DNA from: Ophiodon elongatus
Lineage: Eukaryota > Chordata > Actinopteri > Perciformes > Hexagrammidae
Length of the DNA stretch: 64,000 bases
Direction: 5' to 3'
Assembly: GCA_016806645.1 (NCBI GenBank)
Contig: JACSYO010002129.1
Location: 2,935,777 to 2,999,776, forward strand
Position numbers and translations under genes: made by a program. How positions within the stretch are numbered: the stretch's first letter is position 1; each line of letters begins with the position of its first letter. Shown one piece after another: positions 51,701 through 63,826 of the stretch. Under the pieces are notes generated by a model. It saw nothing but the letters and a program-made list of their open reading frames with translations. It was not told where the DNA came from and did not search any database.

Positions 51701-52127
51701 GGTAAATACATTGACAGATGGACAGTCAGGTAAAAAAAAAAAAGGGAGCGAGGTGTGAGGATGACTAAGAGCGGCTTTGCAGTCTCTTACTGGGTGACCC
51801 TCAAACTGCACAACACACACACCGCACCACAGGAGCAGGAAGAAGGAACACACGCTTCAGAAAATTGGCACACACATTTCCTAACCCTCTGCCTCTCGCT
51901 CACTCTCCTTGTCTCCCTGCGTCTTTGTCCTTGCACAGAAATAGCTAAAATATTACTGTGAGAAAGGGAAAGTCCCATGTGTCCATCTCAGCCACACACT
52001 CCCTGCTTTTTATATGCACCTTATGACTTAAGTTTTCACAGTACAGTTTAATAAGCGTTTAACTGACACCTTTATCAACAGTGACTTAAAATAACTAAAA
52101 CAGGAAAATAAAGATACAAAAATAGTT

Positions 52128-52460
52128 CATTAATCAATTCGTCGATCAACAGAAAGTCAATTGGCTACTATTTTGATCATAGTTTTAGTTCTTTTTTTGG
52201 ATTAAAAATGCCACATATTCCCTCGTATCACCTTCTCACACGTGCAGGTATTCTGCTTTTCTTATATCTGATAATGAACTGAAAACTGAATATCTTTTGA
52301 ACCGTTACCTTTTCAATACGTTACCTTTAGGACTGTCGGCAATTATTTACCGGCATTTTTCACAATTGTTTTGACATTTTTATCGAATTGGAATTGATGA
52401 ATCCAGAAAAAAAACAGGCAGATTAATGGACTATGAAAATAATCGTTAGTTGCAGCCCTA
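52128..52460 (+). mobile_element. hAT-like MITE fragment ending in GTTAGTTGCAGCCCTA
   Basis: The right end is complete (AATCGTTAGTTGCAGCCCTA at 52441-52460), which is the familiar TAGGGCTGCAACTAACG fish MITE terminus. The left part contains degenerate ATTAATCAATTCGTCGATCAAC but no clean terminus, so it is 5'-eroded. Confidence 0.65.
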
Positions 52461-52889
52461 CAAGACGATGAGAGCAATGACATTAATAATATGATAATAT
52501 ATGATTTTTGGCTTGCCTCCAATTAATTCTGAAAATAAAAACAAATGCACAAATAAATTCCGCTCAGCATTGAGAAATAGGCGGGATGACAATATATTAT
52601 GATTAATGATTGTCATCCGAGTATGAACTTCTCCAGGATCGATGACACAAATTATGTGCATATGAGATCTTGGAGTTTTTGCCTTTTTCCTTTGCTCTTG
52701 CATCATACCTGAGGACGCGTCACTCTCACTCACACGCTATAAGACACACACCCAGCGAGCTCAAAATCCTCCTGAGTACACATTGTGCTCACCTTATGTG
52801 GGTCAAGACTGATACCTCTGAATTAAACCATTCCCAAAATAGCTGTGGGTGTAATCACCGCAGAATTCATTAAGCACAGCTGGAGTGGT

Positions 52890-52955
52890 GAGACTCGTAG
52901 TGTAGAGGTGAGCACTCCTGCTCTAAGTTCCCGAGGGAGAGTCTTTCCATCCGGA
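52890..52955 (+). pseudogene. Possible degenerate tRNA-like sequence
   Basis: CGTAGTGTAGAGGTGAGCAC matches the D-arm and A-box of tRNA-Asp/Glu-type genes (TAGTGTAGAGG). The downstream B-box position reads only TCTTTCCATCC and the anticodon stem does not pair well. Either a decayed tRNA or a SINE head. Confidence 0.25.
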
Positions 52956-53376
52956 ATAGACAGCTGAGCGTTGCACTCACAAATACACACTTACATCATC
53001 ATCATTATCGTCATCATCATTCGCCATCGATCCATTCACCTTGAGTTTGAGACTAAGTAACACGAAACATATTATATGTTTTCATGGCAACAGATAGATA
53101 GATAAAAGGAATATACCAATAATGGGGATGAATGTCTGTGCTGATGCTGTCTTTTATATAAATCATTGGTGCACCATCTATTATGCACATAAAGTTCAAC
53201 GTGCTGCCATCTTTCACCCCATAAAGCACTGCAAGCTGTATTCATTCAGCGTTTGTAGCTATCCCACAAAATCAATTTTTGTGTAATCCACACACAAATT
53301 AGAATACAAATACTGGAAGTAGAAAGAGGGCAAAAAATATATATATAAACAATGGACTTTCACCCAGGAGACCGTT

Positions 53377-53700
53377 GTTTGTGTCCCGTGTGAAATCAGA
53401 AGTCAAAGTTGACTTATTTGTCCTGTAACTTCTGTACTTAAGTAACGCCACTTCTGTAGTTATTCTAACCCAAACCACAATCTTTTCCTAAACCTAACCT
53501 TTCCTAAAGATAGTTTTGTTGTCTAAATGTCACCAAGCTGTTTCCTGTGAAGACGGAAGTTTATTTTGAAAAGACTGCATGTGACATGTAACTGGTGGAA
53601 ATTGACACGTGTTGCTGGACTTTCGTAGGAAGACACGAAAAATGAGGAGTCATTTTTTCGTAAGAAATTATACGATCCGTTGTATGAGGATATGTTGAGT
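53377..53700 (+). repeat. Dispersed teleost repeat with CCTAAACCTAACC block
   Basis: TTTTCCTAAACCTAACCTTT, AAGTTTATTTTGAAAAGACTG and CATTTTTTCGTAAGAAATT follow the order of a common fish interspersed repeat that ends near GTATGAGGATATGTTG. Confidence 0.55.
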
Positions 53701-55576
53701 GCTGCTGAGATAAAGCACAGGCTAAAAAATGCTTTCCACTTTGAGCTCACACCGTGTCAGTGTGTTCACGGGTCAAATAATCCAAGACGAATGCAAAGGC
53801 AGAATGTTAAGCATAAGCATAAACCAACTTATCCCAAACACAATACAAAAAAAAAAAGACACTATAGCAGGAGGTCGTTTTGTAACAGATGGTCCAACAG
53901 TGTGGTAGAAAGTTATCAGCATGTTGGTGGTAACACTAAACTGGTTGTTACATCTCTTCGGTCACCACACAGATTAAATCACAGTAGTGTGACTGCTCTA
54001 TATTGTTGTTAATGCACACACGCTTTTTTGAGGATCCAGTAGCTTCATCGTTCTCTCTCCTCTCACATGTCCTCCCTCCGCGCCCTCTCCAACTGCTCTT
54101 TTGCCTTTGTTTGTAAAAACAGAGATTACGAGGGAACAGCATGTGTCATCTTATTACTCAGCATTGCGTCTCAGCAAAAACACCCAGGCAGCTCCCTGAC
54201 AATTAACTACCCACTCTCAGCTGAGTAATGCTGCCAAGCCTCCAAAAAGACCCCTTTTTAATGTCACCAGATGACATTGTGTTATGCAAGCAAAACATTG
54301 TGACATGATCTGCTGAGACATTCTGTTGAAATGAAAATATTGCACTCCTGGCGGTCACTGCTGCACTGAGAGTGGGGGCAGAGTTTGTCAAGAATTGGCT
54401 ATGAAAATGGTCTCCTCCCTGTTTCTGTGCTCCAGTGTGCGTTCACAAAGTGCTGCTGGTTTGAGATTTCATCACTTCATTCATACCTTGATTTACACAA
54501 GATCACAAAACGTTCAACCCAGACCAGCTCACAAACGCATCGCCGCAGCCACTGAGGCCATTTTATTCACATGAATGGAAGCTAAGGAGGTAATGCCAAT
54601 CTCCCGTGTTGGGTTATGGGTTGTTTTAAAGGGAAGCGCTCGCCTGGGTTGAAAGGCATTGTGGGCCAAGCACTGTTACCATGGTAAACTGAGCAAGAAG
54701 CATTGTATTGTAAAATATTGTATTGCAGTGTGTTGGCTGTAAAGTATCCTCCTCAGTCTTTGGGAGGCCCCACAGGCAGACAGGGACTTTAAAAATGCAT
54801 GATAAAATAAAGAACCGCAATCATAATAATAGTGCACACATTTTAAGGCAATATTAAAACACAAAAACAAACACTTGCTGTTTAAAGTCTTTGCTGCTTC
54901 ACATTAAAAGCACTCCACTGGCGAAAACATGAACAGGATGACTTCTATTGTGATGCAGTCACAGCAATCCTTCATCAAAAATGCTTCTACAAAACTTCTG
55001 GTTGGTGTTACGGTTCTGTGCAGTATACGGCACAAGCTTCTTGCCTTAACACCAAGTACCTCTGAAGAAAAGACGGCAAAACAACATCTCCTCTCTATTT
55101 CACTCTAGCGTCATCCATTCCCCAATCCTACTCTCCTCGTCCTCGTCTCCTCTTCACAGTGAGGTTCAAAGGAGAGCTCTTTGTCTCGCACCCAGACTGT
55201 GGCAATCCCCTTATGTTGCCACATAGGAAGGTCTTGTGTCGCTCTGTCTTCAGGGGGTGCTAACTGGCACACAGATCAAAAACCCTTTTGGCCACAGACT
55301 GTTATGGTTCTTCAATTCAATTTGACAAGCCACCAATGTAGACAAAGAAGAGCGAGACTTCTTGACAGTGTGTCACTTTGGTGGCTTTTTGAAGCACACG
55401 AGCAGGGCTGAGAAACTGCTGAGATAGAAAATAGACTTATTTAAATTAGAGCACCTTAACTTTTACTCTATATACTGGAAATAATGTGTGTGGCTTGTGT
55501 ATTTGTCATTTCAATCAGCATGGGGGCGTGATGCACAGAACAAGACTAAAGGGTTGTTGCGATCTGACAACCAGAG

Positions 55577-56414
55577 TCGGGAACTAACGAGTTATATTTA
55601 CTCTGTTATGTGTAACTCTTTTGAGTAAATTGTACTTGTCAGAGTAGTTTTGAAGCAGCATACTTTTTACTCTCACTTGAGTAGATTTTTAGATAAATAT
55701 CGTTACTTTTACTCCGTTACGTCTGGATACATTCATCGCGTTTCTTTCATGTATTAATTATTTAATGCAGGCAGGTGGGCAGCTGGTCCCCTCCAGTGCT
55801 GACACAGCACTGTGGTAGTCTGGCTATTGGAGACTAGCTGGTCCCAGGCCTGCTGGTGCTGTGTTATCCTACCGCAGCCACGCCTCCACATGTCTGTTTA
55901 AAGCAGCACGGCTAAAGCCTCAGCAGGAGGATGAAAGCGGCACGGCTGGCGTTTTCCACGCGTTTTTAGACAAAGCCATATGAAGGCCACCAAATGTTAA
56001 TGTTAATAGCGCTGGCTAATATTTACAGACAAATTGTTCCGGTTGTGAACGCCTGTCTGAAGTCACATAACATATACATATAGTATAGCATGATTCAGAA
56101 CTACTACTACTCCTGCTTTCTGTTGTAATGTAAATATTTAAATGTGGTTGTTTGTATGTTTGTTGTAGGTTTACTTCTTTAACTTTTCCTGAGGAAGACC
56201 AGCTGTGGTTGAAATAATTCCAGTCATATCCACATCAAATAAAAGATTTGGGGGGTGAAAGACAGTAATGTGCTAGTTACTTTTTCAGTTAATACTTTTG
56301 TACTCTTACTCAAGTAGTTATTTTGATGAATACTTTTACTTCTACTTGAGTACTTGTTTAGGCAAAGTAGCTATTTTTACTGGAGTACAGTTTTTGGCTA
56401 CTCTACGCCCCTCA
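55577..56414. mobile_element. Teleost DNA-element remnant rich in TTACTTTTACT words
   Basis: The left portion has TCGTTACTTTTACTCCGTTA; the right portion ends TTTTTGGCTACTCTACGCCCC after many ACTTGAGTAC/ACTCAAGTAG words. This is a recurrent fish element. Clean terminal repeats and a target duplication were not visible, and a unique-looking centre (about 55750-56240) may be an internal insert. Confidence 0.6.
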
Positions 56415-58537
56415 GCTAATAACATAAAAGACCCATCAGAGGAGCTGTTAACATAACAAAATGGAAATGGCACACTTTGTTGCTTCAGTAGTGTTGGGTG
56501 AGGAGTGGAGAGAAAGGGAAGGGAGACAGAGAAGAGGAGGGGGCAACACTCACACAGTAGTAAAAAGGGAAGTTTTGAAAGTGGAGCAGAGACAAGCAGA
56601 GGCAGAATTACACATAATTATCGTGGCCAGCTAAGCTTCCACTCTTGGTGTAATTAATGCCGTTCAGCTGGGAGAGGGTTTATAATCGTTGATATGTTTC
56701 AGCGATGTGTTCTCCACATTCAACAAGACTATGTTAATGAGCCCCGAGCACATACTTCTTAGACCCAATGATAAACTTGAGCTTTCAAGAGATATCAAAA
56801 TGAGGTTTGAAGTGAAACGTAGATGGAAAAAAGATTTTAGATATTTCAGTCACCAACTAGTTTTGATGCGGGAACTCTCAGATGTTTCGCTCTTTCTGTA
56901 CTGCATCTAATCCAAAATACATGACAGGGTTTACCTGTTGAGGATATTATGGCATGATTGACTTTCTTATTCTTCCAGGTGCTCATCATTACGCTGGCTG
57001 GGAAATCTAATTTGCTTTTGGATTGACAGTTGAACTACTGTTCTGATGGTTCAAGGTGTCAAACGTAACTGATGTGTCTCGTATTCTTTTCTTAGCACTG
57101 ATGAGTTTATAACAAACAAACTTCACTTACTTTAAGAAATAATGAGCTATACCCTTTTAAATTAATGGTTTCTCTAACTCATGCTATTGCCTACAAATGT
57201 GGCAGAGAAATTAGTCAGCAAAGAGAACACCCACAATGTTGAGCAGGAGATTAGCATGTTTTTTTTTTCAAAATCCATAATATAGCAACAGGACGTGGAT
57301 CTGTTTTTTAAGATTTAATGAAACATATCAAGGCCATCTTAAAGCAGAGTGGAGCAGGAGGACCCTTCACGTGTCGCCGGCGTCACTTGAGAGGAGCAGC
57401 GCCGCGTCTCAGCTCTCCGTTGTGTAAGATGTTTATTGTCTGGGAATCCCCATCAGGAGTTGCGGAGCTCTCACTCTCATGTTCCAACACCCCCACACTT
57501 CTGCTCTTTGATTGGTTAATGAGAGCCATTGCTCCATTCTGAGCGGAGGAAGTGATTGGCTCTACACCTACGCTGCCATGAGGGCTCACCAACGGTGTAT
57601 TTGGAGTAATGTGTCAGCCGTCGTCATGCTAACTGACACATACGTGATGTCGCCCACGGGGGTAACAAATGTCCCAGAGAGTGAATGGAGCAGCCTACAC
57701 CCAACGCCCTCATCTGTGTGCATGATAAAGATGATGATACAGATCTCATCATTATCACTTGAGGACAAGTAAATAGTCCCTGGGTTGGAAATGAGAGTGT
57801 AGGCTGCAATTGCTATGCAAATATAATTCAAACACAACAACAAATTAAGCTGGTTACAGTAATGGAGATGTCACCATGGAAGCAAAGGGCAGACTTAAGA
57901 AGAACCGCAAACAACATGGAGAGGGTTCACGCCAACAGCGTCGTGAGAAAACATCTGCCCTTGTGAAATGTCCCCGTTTTCTACAAAAGGGTCAGAACAT
58001 AACATTTGTTTTTTTATGTACTGTCAATGACTTTAGATTAATTTGTCTTCACACTGACCTCATTTAAGACACAGTGAAATAAAAAAATAAAATACTATTT
58101 TTTATGTGCTACTCCCGTGTCACTGTGTTCATTTTTCCATTGTCTGTTGGTTTATACTAAGGAAATTTAAAAACACATGAAAATGTTTTTTATCAATTAA
58201 AAGGTCTTCATTTTCCTATCAAAATCCCTCTCTTTACCTGTAAAACATTAAAACATTTCTGATTACTCATCTAAAACTATAGGCTGAAGACTGACTTGGG
58301 GCGACCATTACAATGTTGTTTACGTTACCAAACAGAGCGCAGTTGTGCTCTAATTGGCTCATTTCACCCTCATTGTCTTCTTGCCGGAGGCCTACAGTCG
58401 TCTACAGCTCTGTATTAGCTCAGCCAGACCCACTCAAATCTGAATGATCTGATTCAAACTGCCAACATATTCTGTTTGACTCAGAAAGACGTCATATTAC
58501 AAAAGATAAAGGTGATGCATCGTACATTTTACGAAAG

Positions 58538-58900
58538 GGGTCACTCTTAGTGATGAAGCTAAAGAGAAATATCACCTGAATCTGCCGATCTCTTTGGCTT
58601 TACAGAGCTTTGTAGAGATTTTCAGCTCATTGTTTCGCTGTCTGGCTGCAACTTTACAGTTTTGGTTCACTCTCACAGATGTTGGAAGAGAAAAATCTCT
58701 AAAAACCCACCGTACAATACCTGCTCAGTACCAAACAGCAGACAGACACAGTTAGGAACTAGCTGGTTAATGTAGTGGAGCAATTAGCAGCTAAAGACAC
58801 AAATATTTCCCTCAGCAGTTGGTAGAGACCATAAACAGAGCTAAAAGAGAGAGACTATTGGACTTGTATTTATGTGGCCAGAAACTCCACATGAATGTTC
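58538..58900 (+). repeat. Dispersed repeat, copy B (longer)
   Basis: It contains TTGTTTCGCTGTCTGGCTGC, TTTTGGTTCACTCTCACAG and TTGGTAGAGACCATAAACAG, a recurrent fish repeat. The first about 100 bases align with copy A at 47482. No coding frame was seen. Confidence 0.6.
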
Positions 58901-59879
58901 CATATCAATTTATGGCAATACTCTGTCCCCAATTGGCCAACAAAAAAAGCAGTTATTGCTGACATAAGTCAATCTGATCTTCAGCACTTGCTTCAATCTG
59001 TGATCTTACTACTCATATGTAACATGGCCTCAGTTCTCAACCTTTTTTTGTCATCTCCTAGACATAATACCCACCACTGTTTTCACTCTGCTCTCTTTCA
59101 TCTACTCTGAGTAGTCACACAGTTTGCATTATATTTGCCAAAACTCTACAGCATGAAGCCAGGATGTGTAAAAGGCCTCTTTGACTTCATCATCTCTCGC
59201 ACCCTCACACTTCCACCCATGCACTTGCAAATCCTCCTGCGTTTATTTAGTCTTGTACGTATGCGTTCAACTTTGCCTCCTTCTGAGCTTCTTTCCACAC
59301 TCTCTACATTGTTACATCCTCTTCCTCTTCTACTTCCAACCGCCTCTCCCTCCTCCTCTCGCCTTCCTCGTGTCCAGACGTAGTGCTCTCCTCCCAACGA
59401 TGGCTTCTCAACTCTCCAGATGGCACTCTCTCATTTCCACAGACGCTCAATTTCAAGGGGGAGGAGGGGAAGGCAAAGGGGGAGAGCAGAGCATCCAACA
59501 CGGAGACAAGTGATCTAATGCTGAAACTCACTCTCACAACACTTTGTCTTTGACAATTGGGCAGGAATAGTTTTCCATGTGGGAATTAATAATGAATAAG
59601 TCGGACCAGAAATTTTATTACAACATCATTTTTCTTTCATATTTTTGTCATGTTTTGATATGATTCAGCCTTTGTTCATGTGTCATACTTTCTCAAGTCA
59701 AAAACTGAATTAAAATACAACTCGCAATTTTGACACGTGGAGCTGCAAGTGTTGAGCGCCTATCCATCCGTCTGCTCTGCGTAAAAGCAGCATAACAGCT
59801 TTTAATGTATCTCTGCATCATTTGATCTCAGTGAATACACTCATCACATCACTCTGGGGATTCCTAACAAGAAGGTGGG

Positions 59880-60020
59880 TTTGTGGCCAGGTGAGTAATT
59901 CCTATATTTGCCATTTGGTAAATAAAAATCAAGACCTCTTTTAACTTAAAAAGTGTTTTTAATATGCTGCTAATCATCTGAATTTTATTTAGCAGGTGCA
60001 AATATTGTTTTCCATACATG
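59880..60020 (+). other. Isolated consensus splice donor (CAG|GTGAGT)
   Basis: A perfect donor consensus lies at 59888-59896, in sequence with no obvious open frame. It could end a non-coding or 5' UTR exon of an upstream transcript start, or be chance. No clear core promoter was seen just upstream. Confidence 0.2.
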
Positions 60021-62611
60021 ATTAATACGTTTCTATTTGAGTCTAGTCTGCAATAGCAGCCTCTCTACGTCAAAGATTTAAGTTTAAATGTGATTTTAAA
60101 ATGTTCATGTCGATGCTGGTAAAGTTTGACGTTGTGGTTAATGAGGTTTATATATGGTTTTAAATCTATTATTATAAAAAATATAGTAGAAAGTATGATG
60201 AAAATCTCACTAGAAATTTAAAGTCCAGATTTGATATTTCGCTACAAGTGTTTCTTTTTTGACATTTCATGAGTCATGAATAAAAAACACAGCCAACGCA
60301 CAATGAAAGTGAGTGGGAATAAAAAAATATTACAGGATGCACAGCATGAGGGAGAAGAGGGAGGGCTTGTGACGTCCAAGTTGAGTGTATCATTGTATTG
60401 GGTGTATATCTCAGCATGCCCATATGACAGGATGTATCGCTGTCGCAGATTCTCCACAGTGGACCACGTCACAGCCCATGCAAGCAAGCACACCTCTAAG
60501 ATCTATATTGAACACACTAACCAATGTACTGAAACAGTGAATTATAAGAAGGATGTTTTTATATAGTATATTGTAGTGAGTCACATCTTCGTCCCTACGG
60601 TGACTTGAAAGAAAGTAGGTTCAAGTGAATGTACAGCAATTCCAAGAAAATAGCAGTAAATGTGAGGCTGCTGAACATCAAGCCATTACGATGTTGGTTA
60701 TCAAGTATTCCATTCATGATAATGTCATTCTGTGACATGCGTCCTACATCTCTAACCACGGTGAACCACACATCCCCTTTGTTACCTTTAACAATAAAAA
60801 GGTATACCAGCCAACCTGGGAGCAGCAGGGACTCTGTCCTCCACCCACACAGAGATCCTTAAGCACTGCTTTGGATGGCACTCTGCTGCTCGCTGTTGTG
60901 TGGTGGAGGTGTGTGATCACTGGAGAATAAACAAGAAAGCTGCTATCTGGCTTTTCAATGCAGGGCAGGAAGCTCTAGACAGCCCTTAATCTGCCCACGC
61001 CTACATGTAAGAAACAATAAACTGATACCAGCCATGCAGGGAAATGGATACATGAAAGATCGCATGAGCCACGCTTTCTCACCTTTCTAATAACTCTTAG
61101 AAGCCAGATGTTGTGCTGGTGAGCTGCACCTCAAAACATGCAAAAGTGTCCCCTGTAGCAGCATTGATGTATGTAATGTAAGTATGTGACAGAACATTCC
61201 TGCCTCAGAGAAGCAGTTCTTAAAGGTTCAGTTCTTGAGCTTCATGCATTGTTAACAAGCTAAGTTTGCATTCACAGAAGGAAATATATGCCATGATTTA
61301 GAGTCTCATAGTAATAAATATTTGAGATAAAAATCTGTCTTGCAGTTACATATATTAATATGCCTATATCCGTGGCGTTACCACCAACTACAAAAGGCAT
61401 TATGCATCCACCCCATGAAGAAAAGATAAATCTGTAAATCGAGGCCCCCAGGGATTATCCCACTCTGTGGCCCTCAAAAAGCAATGCATTCCTTATGCAC
61501 ACTCTCCAAGAAAAACATCCAACATCCTGCCTACATCCAAGAACATGCATCTGTCAGCCTACTTCCATGATGCATTCATGGTCAAGCTCCAGTTCGGTCC
61601 CTGTGTTGAAATGTATTGTCGATTTTATACATATGTGAAAACACGCAGATATGCACAACACACTGTAAGCACGAGCGCAACATATCCAGTCCTATTCCCA
61701 TGTAGAAGACACACGTGTCCATGAGGACATAGGGTAGACACCGAGTTAATTAAAGCCACAGATCTTCTCACTGCAGCATCACTTTGTAACATGACCCCGC
61801 AGAATGAAACCAGTTGGCATGAGAACAACACACATGCCAGTACATTTGGTTGTGAGTTTATCATCATGGTAGTGCAGTCAACAGCAGGATACATCAGTTT
61901 GCTTCTACTGAGTTCACCCAGTATTTAGTAAGATTACCACCTTCTACAGCTCTACAGACTGGGCCCTCCTGACACTGATGATCAGGCCCTTTTCAATGTC
62001 TGGTCGTCTATACTTTGAGCTCAATAGCAGTACTCTTTGTCACATGCAAAGCCTGTGGAGTTGCTGTGCCATGCATCCATTAATGTTCTTGCACAAATGC
62101 AAAAAAAGAGGGAGAACAATCAGAATGGTACATGTCTACTTTAATTAGAGATATAGATCATATATATAATTTCCATTAACTTCATTTTCTCTCTCCAATA
62201 TTTCATCTTTTATTTGACATTACATTGGGTTTCCATACTGGTGATTTAACCTTAATTTGTTAATTTAATTTAACTTAATTTCTAACTCTTGCTACTGTTT
62301 TCACCTTTTGTCTCCCTCACTCCTCGCACTTTCCTTTTATCCTTTCTCCCCTTTTGGCTGCCACAGTATCAGATGTCTGGAGGGAAATGTTACACCAGTA
62401 AAGATGGTGGGATCAGGGTGTTGATTTCAGTGCATGTGTGGCACCCTGACTCCACGTAAAAGCATGAAGTGAAAGTCTAGCCTTTTGACTGCTTTGTGCA
62501 AAACGCAAGGTCAAATCAAAGAAAGGTATTCGGTGTTCTTCAAATGAGAAGAAATTGGAAATATATTTCAGGATAACAAAGGTGACTTTCAAGACAGTGG
62601 GTTGTGTTGTC

Positions 62612-62701
62612 CAGCTGCCACACCTGTTAACGATTTGGCCGCTAATTGCTCTCTGAGCAGCTGCTGCTAATGGGCTTCGTTTAGTAGGAGCAGTATATAA
62701 A
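62612..62701 (+). promoter_or_regulatory. TATA promoter with E-boxes and a TAATTG box
   Basis: Seen: TATATAAA at 62694-62701, placing the start of transcription near 62725-62735 and leaving a 5' UTR of about 90-100 bp. Upstream are E-boxes CAGCTG (62612-62617), CACCTG (62621-62626) and CAGCTG (62658-62663), and TAATTG (62643-62648). A SOX-like AACAAAGG and an AAGGTCA nuclear-receptor half-site lie further upstream, between about 62500 and 62585. Known: FIGLA acts through E-boxes in egg-coat gene promoters and NOBOX binds TAATTG-type sites. Inference: ovary or oocyte expression. Each motif is common by chance; the close cluster is the only argument. Confidence 0.6.
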
Positions 62702-62825
62702 GGAGACACAGAGGGATGTATAGCAAGGCAAGAGTTCACTCTCAAAGCTAGTTAGTCCCAGTGCGCTGCACGTTTCAATCCATAGCGTCTGAGGAGGACA
62801 GGGTGCTGCTTTTCAGCTAATAGCC

Positions 62826-63826
62826 ATGGCTCTTGGACTTGTTCTGCGGTATGTTTTATTGATGAGCATTTATTTGCGCTTTATTTGTTTCAATTACCTT
62901 TAACAGCGATTTTTAATTGGATGTTTGTTCTCTACTTGCCTCCTGCAGGGTTTCCTGGATTTGTTTTTTGCTGTTTGACTGGAGTGCTGGATTACCAACT
63001 CAAGGTAAAGACTTTTCTTAATTATCACATTAGGCCTCAGCAATATCTAATGTGTTGTCTTTTGTTTTTAAAAAAACAAGGATATCGGTATAAGGCTGAC
63101 TCGCGTAACCAATTTGATGATGACCAAGATGGAGCTCTGAGCTTTGATGAGGGTGACTGGAAGGCTCCAGCTAACCAACCAATTGGCCCTCATTACACGA
63201 GCTACAACAAGCCTTCAGTTGCAGAATTGCCAGGTTCAGTCCCAGCTCTAAAAAACCTGCCCAACATCCAAAGTTCTGCTGAGGTGGCGCGTCTTGTTAA
63301 TGGTCGTCCAAGAGATTGGAGCATGGACGACCCTGCGAAAGCACTCGTGTTTCCTTTAAGCTCCAAGTACCAGCACAGTGCTCCAGCAAAACCTCAGCCA
63401 GGCCCTGTCCACGCTCTATATCCATCTGGGAATACTGGGTATTCTCCAAATACTGCAGGACGGTATAGCGACGACTCTAATTACGTGGGCGCAGGATCGT
63501 CACCTTCCTCCACACGACAGGGCTCATTCTCCAGTAGCCCAACTAATGTTGGAGCCTGGCCTTTCTATCCCTCTAGGCGGGGGAGCCCCTCTTCTGGGTT
63601 CTACGGAGGAGAAAACCCTAACTTTAGACAGATCAACTACCGGCCACAAAAGCCAGTTGTCAGTACCCAGAAAGTTGTCAGTACCCACAGAGTGAGCGAA
63701 CCGAGCCGTCCTCCCATTGCTCCTTCAAGCTATATTGTCCAGTCCAGAAATGGCTACCAGCGATCCAGTTATCTCCAAAGCAAGTCCAGCTACTTGCCAG
63801 ATGTTCCCCATCAAAGAGGTTTTTAG
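62826..63826 (+). CDS. Unrecognised secreted, disordered Ser/Pro/Tyr-rich protein with an EF-hand-like loop (three exons)
   Basis: Seen: the coding exons are 62826-62848, 62949-63004 and 63081-63826. Introns of 100 and 76 bp begin GTATGT and GTAAAG and end CAG and AAG. The exon phases join exactly to give 274 residues. The start codon sits in a strong context (GCCATGG), about 100 bp after the expected transcription start. Residues 1-22 form a signal peptide (hydrophobic core around 9-17, likely cleavage after Ser-Ala-Gly). Residues 39-50 match the EF-hand loop pattern: Asp39, Asp41, Asp43, Gly44, Leu46 and Glu50. Residues 54-274 contain no cysteine, are rich in Ser, Pro, Tyr, Asn and Gly, and include a 6-residue tandem duplication (VVSTQK/VVSTHR, 219-230). 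Inference: a secreted, largely disordered matrix or egg-coat-like protein. The flanks of the calcium loop are short and soon reach Gly and Pro, so a full helix-loop-helix is doubtful. I do not recognise the family. The gene structure is well supported; the function is unknown. Confidence 0.82.
62849..62948 (+). other. Intron 1 of the secreted-protein gene
   Basis: This 100-bp intron starts GTATGT and ends in a pyrimidine-rich tract followed by CTGCAG. It splits an arginine codon (two bases in exon 1, one in exon 2). Splicing here moves exon 2 into the frame that encodes the signal-peptide core WICFLLFDW. The unspliced frame would give a different, less signal-like peptide. Compact introns are normal for teleosts. 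Confidence 0.8.
63005..63080 (+). other. Intron 2 of the secreted-protein gene
   Basis: This 76-bp intron starts GTAAAG and ends TTTTTAAAAAAACAAG. It splits a glycine codon after its first base. The acceptor has a T-rich tract broken by an A run, so it is weaker than that of intron 1. It is nevertheless the only nearby AG that keeps the frame into the long open exon 3. Confidence 0.75.

Larger units (their letters stand above)
44760..52120. other. Gene-free stretch, 44.8-52.1 kb
   Basis: 46380-46570 is unique-looking, with GATTAATGGCACTCGG and GGCTAATTGGCCTAG, a possible conserved element. 48140-48280 is CpG-rich (GTGCGGGCGCGCTTGCACGTG) with no supported frame, possibly an old repeat. Frames at about 48.9-49.36 and 50.13-50.59 kb are 150-153 codons but have no recognisable domain or splice context. 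Confidence 0.5.
53700..62600. other. Gene-free stretch, 53.7-62.6 kb, up to the promoter
   Basis: Repeats are listed separately. 57350-57770 is unique-looking and GC-richer (GCCGGCGTCAC, GCGCCGCGTC), without a convincing frame. 59060-59400 is pyrimidine-rich on +. 62100-62340 is AT-rich. No exon belonging to the gene at 62826 was found upstream. Confidence 0.5.

Noticed and set aside
62885..63826. Continuous 313-codon open frame as the full protein
   Set aside because: It reads through both introns and its first part is intronic. The spliced model starting at 62826 uses good splice sites and gives a proper signal peptide in a different frame of exon 2.
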